Positions 27,281 to 36,138 of a stretch of 64,000 bases of DNA are shown here, piece by piece. A program made the position numbers and the translations under genes. Under the pieces are notes generated by a model. It had not been told where the DNA came from. It saw only the letters and a program-made list of their open reading frames with translations, and did not search any database. Each line of letters begins with the position of its first letter. The first letter of the stretch is position 1. Origin of the DNA: Centipeda felix (GTDB lineage Bacteria; Bacillota; Negativicutes; Selenomonadales; Selenomonadaceae); NCBI RefSeq assembly GCF_900186465.1, contig NZ_LT891959.1:310001-374000 (forward strand), given 5' to 3'.

Positions 27281-28396
27281 TTACAAATACGACAGCGGAT
27301 TGACCGGCTCACCGTTTTCACGTACCTCAAAGTGGCAGTGCGGACCCGTCGAGTTGCCCGTAGATCCGCAGTAGGCGATCACGTCGCCCTGCGAAACGCT
27401 TTCACCCACACTGACATTCAGTGACTGACAGTGTCCATACAGCGTTGATATGCCGCCGCCGTGATTGATGATGACGGCGTTGCCATAGCCCGAGATCCAG
27501 CCCGCATACTCCACTGTTCCCGCCTGTGCCGCACAGATTGCATCGCCGTAATCACCGCCGATGTCGATGCCGCTGTGGAAGCGCTGTGCGCCCGTGATCG
27601 GATGAACCCGCCAGCCAAAATCCGACGTGATCGGTCCGCCCAGCGGCCAGATCATCGCGCCCGAGCCCTGCACGGGGAGGTTGCGCAGACCGCTGCGCTG
27701 CAGCATCCGCGTGATACGCTCTGACGCCGCGCGTGCCTCGTCCTGCTTGCGCTCGATGGTCGCCTTATCGTACTTCATCTGCTCGATGATTGCACGCTGT
27801 TTCTCGACCTTATCCTCCATCGCGAGGCGCGCCTCGCGCGCCTCCTTCTCGAGCGGCTCCTGTGCCGCCCGATCCTTCTCCAGCTCCTCCTTGAGCGCAC
27901 GCATCGCATCGCGGTCGGCAAGCACGGCATGAACGAGATCATAATCCTGCTTGATGACACGCTTCAGAAGATCCATGCGCGTGAGGAAATCGGAGAAGTC
28001 CTTTGCCCCGAACAGCACATCGATATAGGAAATCTGCCCGTTGATGTAGATATCGCGGACACGCTTCCCAAGTGCCGCACTCTTGCGGTCATACTCGCGT
28101 TCTGTGACAGCGAGTTTCTCCTCGTTCTCCTCAAGGCGTTCAAGCGTCTTGTTCAGCTCCGCACGACGTTCTTTATGCGTCGCGATTGCCGCATTTGCTT
28201 CCTCATCCAAAATTCGCTTCTGCTCCGAGAGCGAGTTGATCTTTCCCGCCAGCTCATCGCTCTGGCGTCCCAGATCCTCTGCCTGTGCATCGTAGCTGTC
28301 GCGCTCCTCCTCGAGGCTCGCCGCCCACCCCTGCCCCGCCGTAAGGACGGAGACAGCAAGAGAGGCACAGAGGATACGTTTTGTCACTGCATTCAT
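27281..28396 (-). CDS. envC: EnvC-like M23 peptidase with coiled coil
   Basis: A 371-residue exported protein: signal peptide ending AGQGWA, a long coiled-coil region to about residue 230 (LEEERDSYDAQAEDLGRQ onward), then a LytM/M23 domain. Zinc ligands are intact (HSGIDIG, and GPHCHFE), unlike E. coli EnvC, so it may hydrolyse peptidoglycan itself rather than only activating amidases. It follows ftsX by 3 bases, matching the known FtsEX-EnvC/PcsB partnership at the division septum. Confidence 0.9.
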   Translation of the reverse strand: MNAVTKRILCASLAVSVLTAGQGWAASLEEERDSYDAQAEDLGRQSDELAGKINSLSEQKRILDEEANAAIATHKERRAELNKTLERLEENEEKLAVTEREYDRKSAALGKRVRDIYINGQISYIDVLFGAKDFSDFLTRMDLLKRVIKQDYDLVHAVLADRDAMRALKEELEKDRAAQEPLEKEAREARLAMEDKVEKQRAIIEQMKYDKATIERKQDEARAASERITRMLQRSGLRNLPVQGSGAMIWPLGGPITSDFGWRVHPITGAQRFHSGIDIGGDYGDAICAAQAGTVEYAGWISGYGNAVIINHGGGISTLYGHCQSLNVSVGESVSQGDVIAYCGSTGNSTGPHCHFEVRENGEPVNPLSYL

Positions 28397-28399
28397 CGC

Positions 28400-29287
28400 T
28401 TACACCTTCAGGAAACGCTTCAGCGACACCCACGCACCTGCCGCGCCGATCGCCATGCCGAGCAGGACGATCACAATCCCCACATACGTCATAAACGGCG
28501 ACTGCGGAATGAGCGGGAAGAACGCCAGTGTATCGTATACCTTGTTGACGACGCCTGCGTAGAAACTGCGCAGGACAAGAGCGGAAATCACACCGCCGAT
28601 GAAGCCAAGCACAATGCCCTCCAATACGAACGGCCAGCGGATGAACTCATCCGTCGCACCGACATACTTCATGATGGCGATTTCGCGCCGCCGCGCAAAG
28701 ACCGTCAGACGGATCGTATTCGCGATGATAAAGATCGTCGCACCGCCGAGCAGGAGGATCAGGAGAACGCCGAAGAGACGCACCAGACGCGTGATATCAA
28801 AGAGATGCTCCACCACATCCTGCCCGTATTTCGCGGACTCGACGCCACCCATGCGCTCAATCTGCTTTGCCGCCGTCTCTACCATATCCGGCTGACGCAC
28901 AGTCACCTCGTAGGCATTCGGCAGCGGGTTCTTGTCACCGAGCGCATCGAGCAGATACTTCTGCTCTCCCAGCCGCTCGGAGAGACGCTCCTTTGCCTCG
29001 TCACGTCCGACGTACTTCACGGACTCGATGCCCTGGAGCGCCTTGATCTTGGCACCGACATCCTGCTCTGCGTCCTCGCTCAGATCGTCCTTTAGATAGA
29101 CGCTGATCTGCACCTGCGACTCGAGCATCGACGCCGCACGGTTCATATTGAGGGCAAGGATGAGGAATACGCCTAGGATAAAAAGAGAGACAGCGACCGT
29201 ACCGACCGCCGCAAACGTCATCCAGTTGTTGCGGCGCAGGGAGCGCAGAACCTCCTGCACATAGTACTCCGCCGTCCTAATTTTCAT
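28400..29287 (-). CDS. ftsX: Cell division protein FtsX
   Basis: A 295-residue permease with one N-terminal helix (WMTFAAVGTVAVSLFILGVF), an extracytoplasmic loop of about 120 residues and three C-terminal helices. This is the FtsX arrangement; the loop contacts the wall hydrolase or its activator. The start at 29287 overlaps the end of ftsE by 11 bases. A longer frame to 29581 runs through ftsE coding sequence and is not real. Confidence 0.93.
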   Translation of the reverse strand: MKIRTAEYYVQEVLRSLRRNNWMTFAAVGTVAVSLFILGVFLILALNMNRAASMLESQVQISVYLKDDLSEDAEQDVGAKIKALQGIESVKYVGRDEAKERLSERLGEQKYLLDALGDKNPLPNAYEVTVRQPDMVETAAKQIERMGGVESAKYGQDVVEHLFDITRLVRLFGVLLILLLGGATIFIIANTIRLTVFARRREIAIMKYVGATDEFIRWPFVLEGIVLGFIGGVISALVLRSFYAGVVNKVYDTLAFFPLIPQSPFMTYVGIVIVLLGMAIGAAGAWVSLKRFLKV

Positions 29288-29963
29288 ATCCGTACCCCCC
29301 GCGCTGCTCATCGCGCACGATCTTGCCGTCCTCAATGGCGACAACACGGCGCTGCATCGTATCGACAATGTTCTTATCGTGCGTTGCCATGACAATCGTC
29401 GTCCCTGCCGCATTGATGCGCTTGAAAATATCCATAATATCCCAACTCGTCTCCGGGTCAAGATTTCCTGTTGGCTCATCGGCAATGAGGATTGCAGGAT
29501 CGTTGACGATAGCGCGGGCAATCGCCACGCGCTGCTGCTCACCGCCCGAGAGCTGTGAGGGGAAATCGCGATACTTGTCACGCAGTCCGACCACGTCGAG
29601 CACAGCGTTGACGCGCCGCTGGATCATCTGGCGCGGCGCCTCGATAACACGCATGGCGAAGGCCACATTCTCATAGACCGTCTTATCCGACAAAAGGCGG
29701 TAGTCCTGAAAGATGACCCCCAGACCGCGCCGCAGATACGGTACGTCAGTCATATCCATGTGCACGACATCGTGCCCGTTGACGAAGAGCTCCCCCTCCG
29801 TCGGCAGCTCCTCACGAAACAGCATCTTGATGAACGTGGATTTCCCCGCACCGCTCACCCCGACGACAAAGACAAACTCCCCCTTGACAATCTCAATGTT
29901 CACATGGTCCAGTGCCACAGCACCATTCTCATATACCTTCGAGACATTTTTCATTCGAATCAT
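29277..29963 (-). CDS. ftsE: Cell division ATP-binding protein FtsE
   Basis: A 228-residue ATPase, the usual FtsE length, beginning MIRMKNVSKVYENG. Walker A GVSGAGKST, signature [14 protein letters not shown] and Walker [13 protein letters not shown] are intact. With FtsX it couples ATP hydrolysis to septal peptidoglycan cleavage. The start at 29963 matches the family; the frame is open to 30107, but those residues are not FtsE-like. First gene of ftsE-ftsX-envC-ctpA. Confidence 0.93.
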   Translation of the reverse strand: MIRMKNVSKVYENGAVALDHVNIEIVKGEFVFVVGVSGAGKSTFIKMLFREELPTEGELFVNGHDVVHMDMTDVPYLRRGLGVIFQDYRLLSDKTVYENVAFAMRVIEAPRQMIQRRVNAVLDVVGLRDKYRDFPSQLSGGEQQRVAIARAIVNDPAILIADEPTGNLDPETSWDIMDIFKRINAAGTTIVMATHDKNIVDTMQRRVVAIEDGKIVRDEQRGGYGYEN

Positions 29964-30032
29964 GCGGTTCGTCTCATTCCTCTCCAATGCCAGCGCATGC
30001 ATCCCAGCATATACGCTAAAAAAACATTTTTT

Positions 30033-30060
30033 ATTATAGCACAAATTGAAGAAACCACAA
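30033..30060 (-). promoter_or_regulatory. Possible promoter of the ftsEX operon
   Basis: Minus strand TTGTGG (30060-30055), 16-bp spacer, perfect TATAAT (30038-30033). The -35 is weak. Confidence 0.45.
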
Positions 30061-30069
30061 AATATTGCG

Positions 30070-30098
30070 TTGTCTTTTTCTCGCGCACATGATATCCT
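30070..30098 (+). promoter_or_regulatory. Possible promoter of the YbaN-like gene
   Basis: TTGTCT (30070-30075), 17-bp spacer, TATCCT (30093-30098). Confidence 0.4.
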
Positions 30099-30140
30099 CT
30101 TGCTCATGAGAATTCATTTCATTGATAGGGATACTACACC

Positions 30141-30509
30141 ATGATCCTGAAAAAAATCTTTTTCTCCATTCTCGGATTTCTCAGCTTTGGACTCGGCATT
30201 CTCGGGGCATTTCTCCCCATTCTCCCGACCGTTCCTTTCATACTGCTCGCTGCGTACTGCTTCGCGCGCAGCTCCCGCCGCCTCGAGAACTGGCTGCCTA
30301 CGACGCGCATCTACCGCACAACACTCCTTCTCATGCGCCAAGGGCGGCGCGGCATGACGCCGATGGAAAAACTCCGCATCATGCTCCCCGTCACCACCCT
30401 CATGGGGATCTCCTTTCTTCTCACCGATCACCTGCACGCACGCATCGCCATCGGCGTTGTATGGACGGCGCACGTTCTCTTCTTCCTCTTTCGCGTGCCG
30501 AACAGATAG
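30141..30509 (+). CDS. YbaN-like inner membrane protein (DUF454)
   Basis: A 122-residue membrane protein with hydrophobic segments at about residues 5-40 and 85-115. The core [19 protein letters not shown] and [20 protein letters not shown] is diagnostic of the DUF454/YbaN family, whose function is unknown. The short gene is divergent from ftsEX and apparently alone. Confidence 0.88.
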   Translation: MILKKIFFSILGFLSFGLGILGAFLPILPTVPFILLAAYCFARSSRRLENWLPTTRIYRTTLLLMRQGRRGMTPMEKLRIMLPVTTLMGISFLLTDHLHARIAIGVVWTAHVLFFLFRVPNR

Positions 30510-30633
30510 TGACCTTCATTTATCATGATAACTTTTTATCTTTTTCTAATATATACTTGACAAAAAGTCAAAGATTCGATAGCCTATACTTATCATATAA
30601 TAATTTTTTCAGTGATTGGACGAGGGTAACGGT

Positions 30634-31830
30634 ATGAATTTTATCTTTGTATCTCCGCAGTTCCCACACGTCTACTGGAACTTTTGTGACCGCTTAAAGA
30701 AAAAAGGGGTAAACGTTCTCGGCATCGGCGACACGCCCTACGACCAGCTCACGCGTGAGATGCGCGAGGCACTGACCGAGTACTACTTTGTCCCCGCACT
30801 CGACGACTATGACCAGATGCTGCGCGCCGTCGGCTTCTTCACGTTCAAGTACGGACGCATTGACTGGCTCGAGTCCAACAATGAGCACTGGCTCATGAAT
30901 GACGCCCGTCTGCGCACGGACTTCAACATCCGCACGGGCTGGCAGAGTGCAGACATGGAGCACATCAAGAGCAAGTCCGCCATGAAGGCATACTACCAAA
31001 AAGCGGGCATCCCGACGGCACGCCTCGTTCGTGTGACCACCCTTTCTGCCGCCGAGGAGTTTCTCGATACTGTCGGATACCCCGTCATCGTCAAGCCGGA
31101 TATCGGTGCAGATGCGACGGGCGCTTACCGCATCGACACGCATGACGAGCTGCGGCATTTCTTCGCGTCAAAGCCCGACGTCCCCTATGTCATCGAGGAA
31201 TTTGTCGCAGGCGATATCTGCTCCTACGACGCCATCGTCGATGCGGATGCGAACCCGATCTTCGAGTCCATGACCGTCTGGCCGCCGACCGTCATGGACA
31301 TCGTTCTCTATCAGCTCGACCTCTCCTACTATACGGTACCCTCTGTCCCAGACACGGTAAAGCGGATGGGACGCGCCGCACTGAAGGCGTTCCGCGTACA
31401 CAGCCGCTTCGTCCACTTTGAGTTCTTCCGCCTGACCGAGGCAAAAGCAGGGCTCGGCGCCGTCGGCGACTACGTCGGGCTCGAGGTCAATATGCGCCCG
31501 GCGGGCGGCTACACGACGGACATGACGAATTTCGCACACTCCACCGATGTCTATGAAATCTGGGCAGACATGATTACGGCAAACCGCCGCCTCCTCCCCG
31601 ACTGCGGCGTACACTGCTGCTGTGCCTACGCGGGACGGCGTGATTTCCACCGCTACGTACACACACACGAGGAAATCCTCAGCCGCTACGCGGACAGCAT
31701 CGTCATGTGCGAGCGTCTGCCCGAGGTCATGTGGCCACAGATGGGCAATCAGATGTATATGGCAAAACTCCGCGATCAGGAGGAAACGGATGCGTTCATC
31801 CGATTCGTGCAGGAACGCGTGAGAAAATGA
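30634..31830 (+). CDS. ATP-grasp domain ligase-like protein
   Basis: A 398-residue protein with an N-terminal preATP-grasp segment (NFIFVSPQFPHVYWNF) and an ATP-grasp core: KSAMKAYYQKAGIPTAR, VIVKPDIGADATGAYRI, YVIEEFVAGDICSYDAIVD, and the metal-binding EVNMRPAGGYTTD. Such enzymes join a carboxylate to an amine or thiol through an acyl phosphate. No partner gene shows the substrate, and the gene stands alone. The start at 30634 has GAGGG upstream. An inverted repeat (TTGAC, GTCAA) lies in its leader near 30564-30578. Confidence 0.82.
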   Translation: MNFIFVSPQFPHVYWNFCDRLKKKGVNVLGIGDTPYDQLTREMREALTEYYFVPALDDYDQMLRAVGFFTFKYGRIDWLESNNEHWLMNDARLRTDFNIRTGWQSADMEHIKSKSAMKAYYQKAGIPTARLVRVTTLSAAEEFLDTVGYPVIVKPDIGADATGAYRIDTHDELRHFFASKPDVPYVIEEFVAGDICSYDAIVDADANPIFESMTVWPPTVMDIVLYQLDLSYYTVPSVPDTVKRMGRAALKAFRVHSRFVHFEFFRLTEAKAGLGAVGDYVGLEVNMRPAGGYTTDMTNFAHSTDVYEIWADMITANRRLLPDCGVHCCCAYAGRRDFHRYVHTHEEILSRYADSIVMCERLPEVMWPQMGNQMYMAKLRDQEETDAFIRFVQERVRK

Positions 31831-31835
31831 ACTGC

Positions 31836-31880
31836 TGCACGTCTCCCTATCGCTTCGCAGCGCCCCTTCCCCCTAAGCAG
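31836..31880. repeat. Possible fragment of the GC-rich dispersed repeat
   Basis: Contains CGCTTCGCAGCGCCCCTTCC, which resembles the CCACCGCTTCGCGG and CCCCTTCC blocks of the other copies in part only. Confidence 0.25.
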
Positions 31881-31894
31881 CAAAAGAATCACAA

Positions 31895-31941
31895 AAATAG
31901 CCTATGGTACGAAGTTTATTGTTTCGTGCAATAGGCTATTT
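31895..31941. terminator. Hairpin between the ATP-grasp and deacetylase genes
   Basis: AAATAGCCTATGGTACGAA (31895-31913) pairs with TTCGTGCAATAGGCTATTT (31923-31941) with two mismatches. Convergent genes end on both sides. Confidence 0.8.
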
Positions 31942-31950
31942 ATTTCTCAT

Positions 31951-32784
31951 TCAATTTCGCACCCAGCCGTACTGCGTGAGATTTGAGGTATAGTGCAGGC
32001 GGTCGACAAAATCCTCGTTTGTCGCACCCGTGCGGAAGATCGGCACGCGCTCAAGGGCGAATACATTGCTGTTGCGGTCCACATTGCTGTACTTGACCGT
32101 AAAGCCTGCCTTGTATCCTGCCTCCTTCGCAAGCTCTGCGATATGCAGATCGTGGGCGCCCGTCGGATAGGCGATGAACTCGACGGGATGTCCCAATTCG
32201 CTCTCCGCCTGCCGCTTGGACTCCACAAGCTCCGCACGAATACGATCATCTGACAGCTCCGGCAAAGCCGCGTGCGTCACCGTATGCGACTCAATCGTGA
32301 CACCGCTCTTTTCCATCTCACGCACCTGATCCCATGTGAGATAGCCCTTGCGCTTGCTCAGGAAACCCGTGACGACAAAGACCGTCGCCTTGAGGTGATA
32401 CTTTTTCAGAATGGGAAACGCATTGGTATAGTTATCGACGTAGCCATCGTCAAACGTGATGAGCACAGGACGCTCGGGCAGAGACCCCGTGCCTGCCAGA
32501 TAGTCGTAGAGCTCATCGGGGCTGATCGTGTGATAGCCATGATCGACGAGATACTTCATCTGCCAGTCAAAATCCGATGGCTCAACCGCAAGAGAGAGGA
32601 ACCGCGAGTTGATCATGTGGTAGTTGAGCACGGTCACCTTCACATCGTCCTCGGGGGGCGGCGGAGGTGAGGGCGCAGGCGTTTCCTTCGGATGTCCAAT
32701 AATGAGCAGGACGCCGAGAAGAATGGCAAGGACAGCAAGCAGCGACCAGAACTGCCGTCCGCCGATCATTTGTTTTATGTTCAC
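31951..32784 (-). CDS. Membrane-anchored polysaccharide deacetylase
   Basis: A 277-residue protein with an N-terminal hydrophobic anchor (FWSLLAVLAILLGVLLIIG), a proline-rich linker (PAPSPPPPPEDD) and a NodB homology domain. The metal and catalytic motifs are TFDDGY and SHTVTH, as in carbohydrate esterase family 4. It faces the periplasm and likely removes acetyl groups from peptidoglycan or a surface glycan. It is a single gene ending at the shared hairpin downstream. Confidence 0.9.
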   Translation of the reverse strand: MNIKQMIGGRQFWSLLAVLAILLGVLLIIGHPKETPAPSPPPPPEDDVKVTVLNYHMINSRFLSLAVEPSDFDWQMKYLVDHGYHTISPDELYDYLAGTGSLPERPVLITFDDGYVDNYTNAFPILKKYHLKATVFVVTGFLSKRKGYLTWDQVREMEKSGVTIESHTVTHAALPELSDDRIRAELVESKRQAESELGHPVEFIAYPTGAHDLHIAELAKEAGYKAGFTVKYSNVDRNSNVFALERVPIFRTGATNEDFVDRLHYTSNLTQYGWVRN

Positions 32785-32862
32785 GCCATCCCCCCGTCAG
32801 AAAATTATTCTCTTGATCATTGTACTTGGATTTTGACGGGAAATCAACACGGGCACAAAAAA

Positions 32863-32885
32863 AAGACTGCCAGACCGGCAGTCTT
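32863..32885 (-). terminator. Terminator of the YbjN-like gene
   Basis: AAGACTGCC (32863-32871) pairs with GGCAGTCTT (32877-32885), followed on the minus strand by a run of about eight T. Confidence 0.93.
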
Positions 32886-32953
32886 CATAGTGTCGCTCAG
32901 AATCACAATACAGCCGAAATGCGGGAAACGTATCGAGTCAGCATGACTGAAAT

Positions 32954-33469
32954 TTATTTTTTTGCCCAGACCACTGCCATGAGATCCTCATACACAGTCT
33001 CGAGCTGCTGCACGAGAATCGGCAGGAGGGTCTGAATCATACGGCTGTCAAAGGTCTCATCGACGAACGGGACACAAATATCGAGATAGATATTGCCATC
33101 TTCGCGGAGATAATACTTGAACATCTTGTACTCCGCATTGAGCATATTGAGGTGGCTCTTGATGCTGTCGATATTCTTCTCGTTGATGCCTGTCGCAACC
33201 TGTGTGCGGATAATCGTAAAGATGCTGTCGTCGATGAAGATTGCCATCGGCAAGGTCTGCCCCTTCGCCTCGATGCGCGAACGGAAGATCGTCGTGTGGA
33301 ACTCATCGGAAAGTGCCTGCGACTCAAAGAAATTGATGTCATTCTCCTTGAGGAATGCTTGGAACTTCTCCGCCTTCGTCGCATCCTCTGCGGCAGCGGC
33401 TTCCTTCTTCTCAATCAGCTTCTCTGCCTGCTTTTCGAGCTTCGGCTCTTTCTCCGTGCTCTTTTCCAT
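32954..33469 (-). CDS. YbjN-like protein of unknown function
   Basis: A 171-residue acidic cytoplasmic protein. A lysine/glutamate/alanine-rich N-terminal helix of about 45 residues precedes a compact domain (FQAFLKENDINFF to the end), whose alternation and FIDDSIFTIIRTQVA stretch resemble the YbjN/type III chaperone-like fold. That resemblance is from general pattern only. It has a good ribosome site (AAGGGAGG), its own terminator, and no functional neighbours. Confidence 0.65.
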   Translation of the reverse strand: MEKSTEKEPKLEKQAEKLIEKKEAAAAEDATKAEKFQAFLKENDINFFESQALSDEFHTTIFRSRIEAKGQTLPMAIFIDDSIFTIIRTQVATGINEKNIDSIKSHLNMLNAEYKMFKYYLREDGNIYLDICVPFVDETFDSRMIQTLLPILVQQLETVYEDLMAVVWAKK

Positions 33470-33551
33470 GTAAATATGCCTCCCTTATCCGTTATGAGTA
33501 AATAATCCCGTGACTATTTTACCATAGTTTTTCATCTATTTGCAAGAAAAA

Positions 33552-33594
33552 ACCGCTGTCACGCGGTATTTCTTCAAAAGCCGTGTGCAGCGGT
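33552..33594 (-). terminator. Terminator of cstA
   Basis: ACCGCTG (33552-33558) pairs with CAGCGGT (33588-33594), extended by an inner CGCGG/CCGTG pairing, with a T-run on the minus strand. Confidence 0.8.
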
Positions 33595-33604
33595 ATATTT
33601 CATG

Positions 33605-35041
33605 TCAGACCGTTCTTTTGCGCAGAATGAACGCACGCACGAAGAGTGCCGTAAAGAGTATAGCGAAGCCGATGCCCGCCGGATAGGTAATGTTCGTCGG
33701 CAGACCAAACCCCTCCGGTGCCTGCAGGAGGTATGTTGTCGTCACCGCCGACATAAAGATCGCAGGCACGAGTGCAATCACGTATGCATATGAGCCCGGT
33801 TTATTGAGGTAGAGGTATGCCGTGCCCGTCCAAAGCATAATCATCGCGAGTGTCTGGTTTGCCCACGAGAAGTAACGCCAGATGATGGAGAAGTCCATCT
33901 GCGAAAGAATCAAGCCGATGGCGAGCATCGGAACAGCGATCACGAGACGCTTCGATGCTTTCTTCTGTGGAATATCCATCCAGTCGGCAAGCGTCAGACG
34001 CGCCGAACGAAAGGCCGTGTCCCCCGAGGTGATCGGGCAGGCGATAACACCCAACATCGCGAGAATAGCACCGATGCTGACTCCGCCGACACCGATTGCC
34101 CCCATGAAGCCGTTGCAGACCTCGTAGACAACGCCGCCGGGGCCGGCCTCCTTGAGTGCCGCGCCAAGTCCCGGTGTACCATCGTAGAACGTCGCACCTG
34201 CCGCCGCCCAGCAGAGCGCGATGATGCCCTCAGCGACCATTGCACCGTAAAACACGGGGCGTCCCATTCGCTCGTCCTTCAGACACCGTGACATAATCGG
34301 CGACTGCGTCGCGTGGAATCCCGAAACCGCACCGCAGGCAACGGTGATGAAGAGCAGCGGCCAAATCGGGAGGTGCTGCGGATGCAGGTTCTCCAGCGTC
34401 ATCTCGGGCATCGTATGTCCGCCGACTCCGAAGAGCATTCCGCCCATGATGCCGAGTGCCATGACGATAAGGCAAATGCCGAAAAGTGGGTAGAACCGAG
34501 CGATGATCTTGTCAATCGGGAGCAGGGTTGCCAGCGTATAATAGATGAAGACGACCGCAAGCCAGAAGAGCACCGCCTGCCCCGTCAGCTTGGAAAGCAG
34601 CATCGCGGGTCCCGTCATGAATACAACACCGACGAGAACAAGGAGGACAATCGAAAAGATACGCATGATCTGAAGCATGATATGCCCCAGATTCTTACCG
34701 ACAATCTCCGAAAGGCTCTTGCCGTCCTCACGGAACGAAATCATGCCCGAAAGATAGTCATGCACACCGCCCGCAAAGATCGTACCGAAGACGATCCAGA
34801 GGTAGACGCTGGGTCCCCAGAGCGCTCCTGCAAGCGCACCGAAAATTGGACCAAGTCCTGCAATATTGAGGAGCTGGATGAGGAACACCTTCCACGTCGG
34901 CAGCGGGATATAGTCCACACCGTCCTCCAAACGAATCGCAGGCGCTACCTCCCCCGTACGCCCGAATGCCCGATCGACGATCGCTCCATAGACGAGGTAT
35001 CCAACGATAAGCGTTGCGAGCGCGCCAAGAAATGTAACCAT
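33605..35041 (-). CDS. cstA: CstA-family pyruvate/peptide transporter
   Basis: A 478-residue membrane protein with about twelve to thirteen helices. Conserved CstA segments include the N-terminal IRLEDGVDYIPLPTW, QLLNIAGLGPIFGALAGALWGP and GGVHDYLSGMIS. Family members such as CstA and BtsT import pyruvate or peptides under carbon limitation. At 478 residues it is of the shorter form. The 5' leader holds a hairpin followed on the transcript by the ribosome site AGGAAG. Confidence 0.88.
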   Translation of the reverse strand: MVTFLGALATLIVGYLVYGAIVDRAFGRTGEVAPAIRLEDGVDYIPLPTWKVFLIQLLNIAGLGPIFGALAGALWGPSVYLWIVFGTIFAGGVHDYLSGMISFREDGKSLSEIVGKNLGHIMLQIMRIFSIVLLVLVGVVFMTGPAMLLSKLTGQAVLFWLAVVFIYYTLATLLPIDKIIARFYPLFGICLIVMALGIMGGMLFGVGGHTMPEMTLENLHPQHLPIWPLLFITVACGAVSGFHATQSPIMSRCLKDERMGRPVFYGAMVAEGIIALCWAAAGATFYDGTPGLGAALKEAGPGGVVYEVCNGFMGAIGVGGVSIGAILAMLGVIACPITSGDTAFRSARLTLADWMDIPQKKASKRLVIAVPMLAIGLILSQMDFSIIWRYFSWANQTLAMIMLWTGTAYLYLNKPGSYAYVIALVPAIFMSAVTTTYLLQAPEGFGLPTNITYPAGIGFAILFTALFVRAFILRKRTV

Positions 35042-35077
35042 TGCTTGTCACTTCTTCCTAAAATAAATACATGATAT

Positions 35078-35093
35078 GCCGGTGTGCACCGGC
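35078..35093 (-). promoter_or_regulatory. Hairpin and G-tract in the cstA leader
   Basis: GCCGGTG (35078-35084) and CACCGGC (35087-35093) form a perfect 7-bp stem about 40 bases before the cstA start. A run of eight or nine G precedes it on the transcript. It could affect translation; the tight loop may favour a dimeric operator instead. Confidence 0.35.
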
Positions 35094-35200
35094 CCCCCCC
35101 ATGTCTGCCCTCCTTCCGTACAATGATAAAGAAGCCCCTTAAAATCAGTCCCAAAGAATTATCGGCTTCTTGGCAATTATCATATCATAACTCTCTTCTC

Positions 35201-35228
35201 TTGTCTAATCCTTTCGATGTGCTATAAT
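35201..35228 (+). promoter_or_regulatory. Promoter of the TauE-like gene
   Basis: TTGTCT (35201-35206), 16-bp spacer, perfect TATAAT (35223-35228), 47 bp before the start. Confidence 0.65.
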
Positions 35229-35275
35229 CAAGAATACACTGTGTATGTGTTTCTACTTATAGGGGAGGGGTTTCT

Positions 35276-36073
35276 ATGGGACTTGATATTCTTCTATTCC
35301 TTCTGCTGGGGCTCTTCGTGGGCACGTTCGGCACGCTGGTCGGCATCGGCGGCGGACTGATCTGCGTGCCGATCTTCATCTTCTTTCTGTCGGACGGTGG
35401 AATCTATCCATACTTTCACACGGCGGCTCAGATCACGGGCACATCGCTCGTCATCGTCTGCGCCAATGCGCTCTCGGGGACATTTGCCTACATCCGTCAA
35501 AAACGCGTCTACTTCGCCGCAGCAGTCCCTTTTGCTCTTGCGACACTGCCCGGCGCGTTTCTCGGCTCATACATCGTCGACGACTTCACGGGTCCGATGC
35601 TCTACATATCCTATGGCTCGTTCCTCCTGCTCATGGCTCTTATGATGTACTGGAACGCCATGAATAAGAAGCACGCGGATGTGCACACCCTGCCCGCAGA
35701 CTTCACCTTCAACCGTTCTCTGGGCGTTGGAGCAAGCGCAGGTGTTGGATTTATCTCGAGCATCTTCGGCATCGGCGGCGGCGTGATTCACGTCCCCCTC
35801 ATGGTCTACCTGCTTGGCTTCCCCGTCCACGTCGCAACAGCGACCTCGCATTTCGTCCTCGCCTGCTCGGCGACTTTCGGCGTCATCAGCCATGTCTGGC
35901 TCGGTCATGTCATCTGGACGCCCGCCATCTGCATCTCCATCGGTGCTGCCATCGGTGCGCAGATCGGAGCCGCCCTCTCGAAAAAGACAAAATCCAAGGT
36001 CATCCTCGTTCTTCTTGCGCTCGCCATGTTCGGACTCGGACTTCGTTTGATCTGGATGAGCGGCATGCTCTGA
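35276..36073 (+). CDS. TauE/SafE (TSUP) family sulfite/organic anion exporter
   Basis: A 265-residue membrane protein with about eight helices in two homologous halves, each opening with the family glycine motif (GTLVGIGGGLICVP and SSIFGIGGGVIHVP). Relatives export sulfite, sulfoacetate or other small anions. There is no sulfur-metabolism gene nearby to define the substrate. It has a strong AGGGGAGGGG site and a promoter, and it is convergent with nrfA across a shared terminator. Confidence 0.9.
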   Translation: MGLDILLFLLLGLFVGTFGTLVGIGGGLICVPIFIFFLSDGGIYPYFHTAAQITGTSLVIVCANALSGTFAYIRQKRVYFAAAVPFALATLPGAFLGSYIVDDFTGPMLYISYGSFLLLMALMMYWNAMNKKHADVHTLPADFTFNRSLGVGASAGVGFISSIFGIGGGVIHVPLMVYLLGFPVHVATATSHFVLACSATFGVISHVWLGHVIWTPAICISIGAAIGAQIGAALSKKTKSKVILVLLALAMFGLGLRLIWMSGML

Positions 36074-36083
36074 TCGATCCATC

Positions 36084-36120
36084 AAAAAAGAATCGCCTCG
36101 GTGTGAGGCGATTCTTTTTT
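36084..36120. terminator. Bidirectional terminator between the TauE-like gene and nrfA
   Basis: AAAAAAGAATCGCCTC (36084-36099) pairs perfectly with GAGGCGATTCTTTTTT (36105-36120). Confidence 0.95.
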
Positions 36121-36138
36121 CCGCTCTGTCTATTTCGA

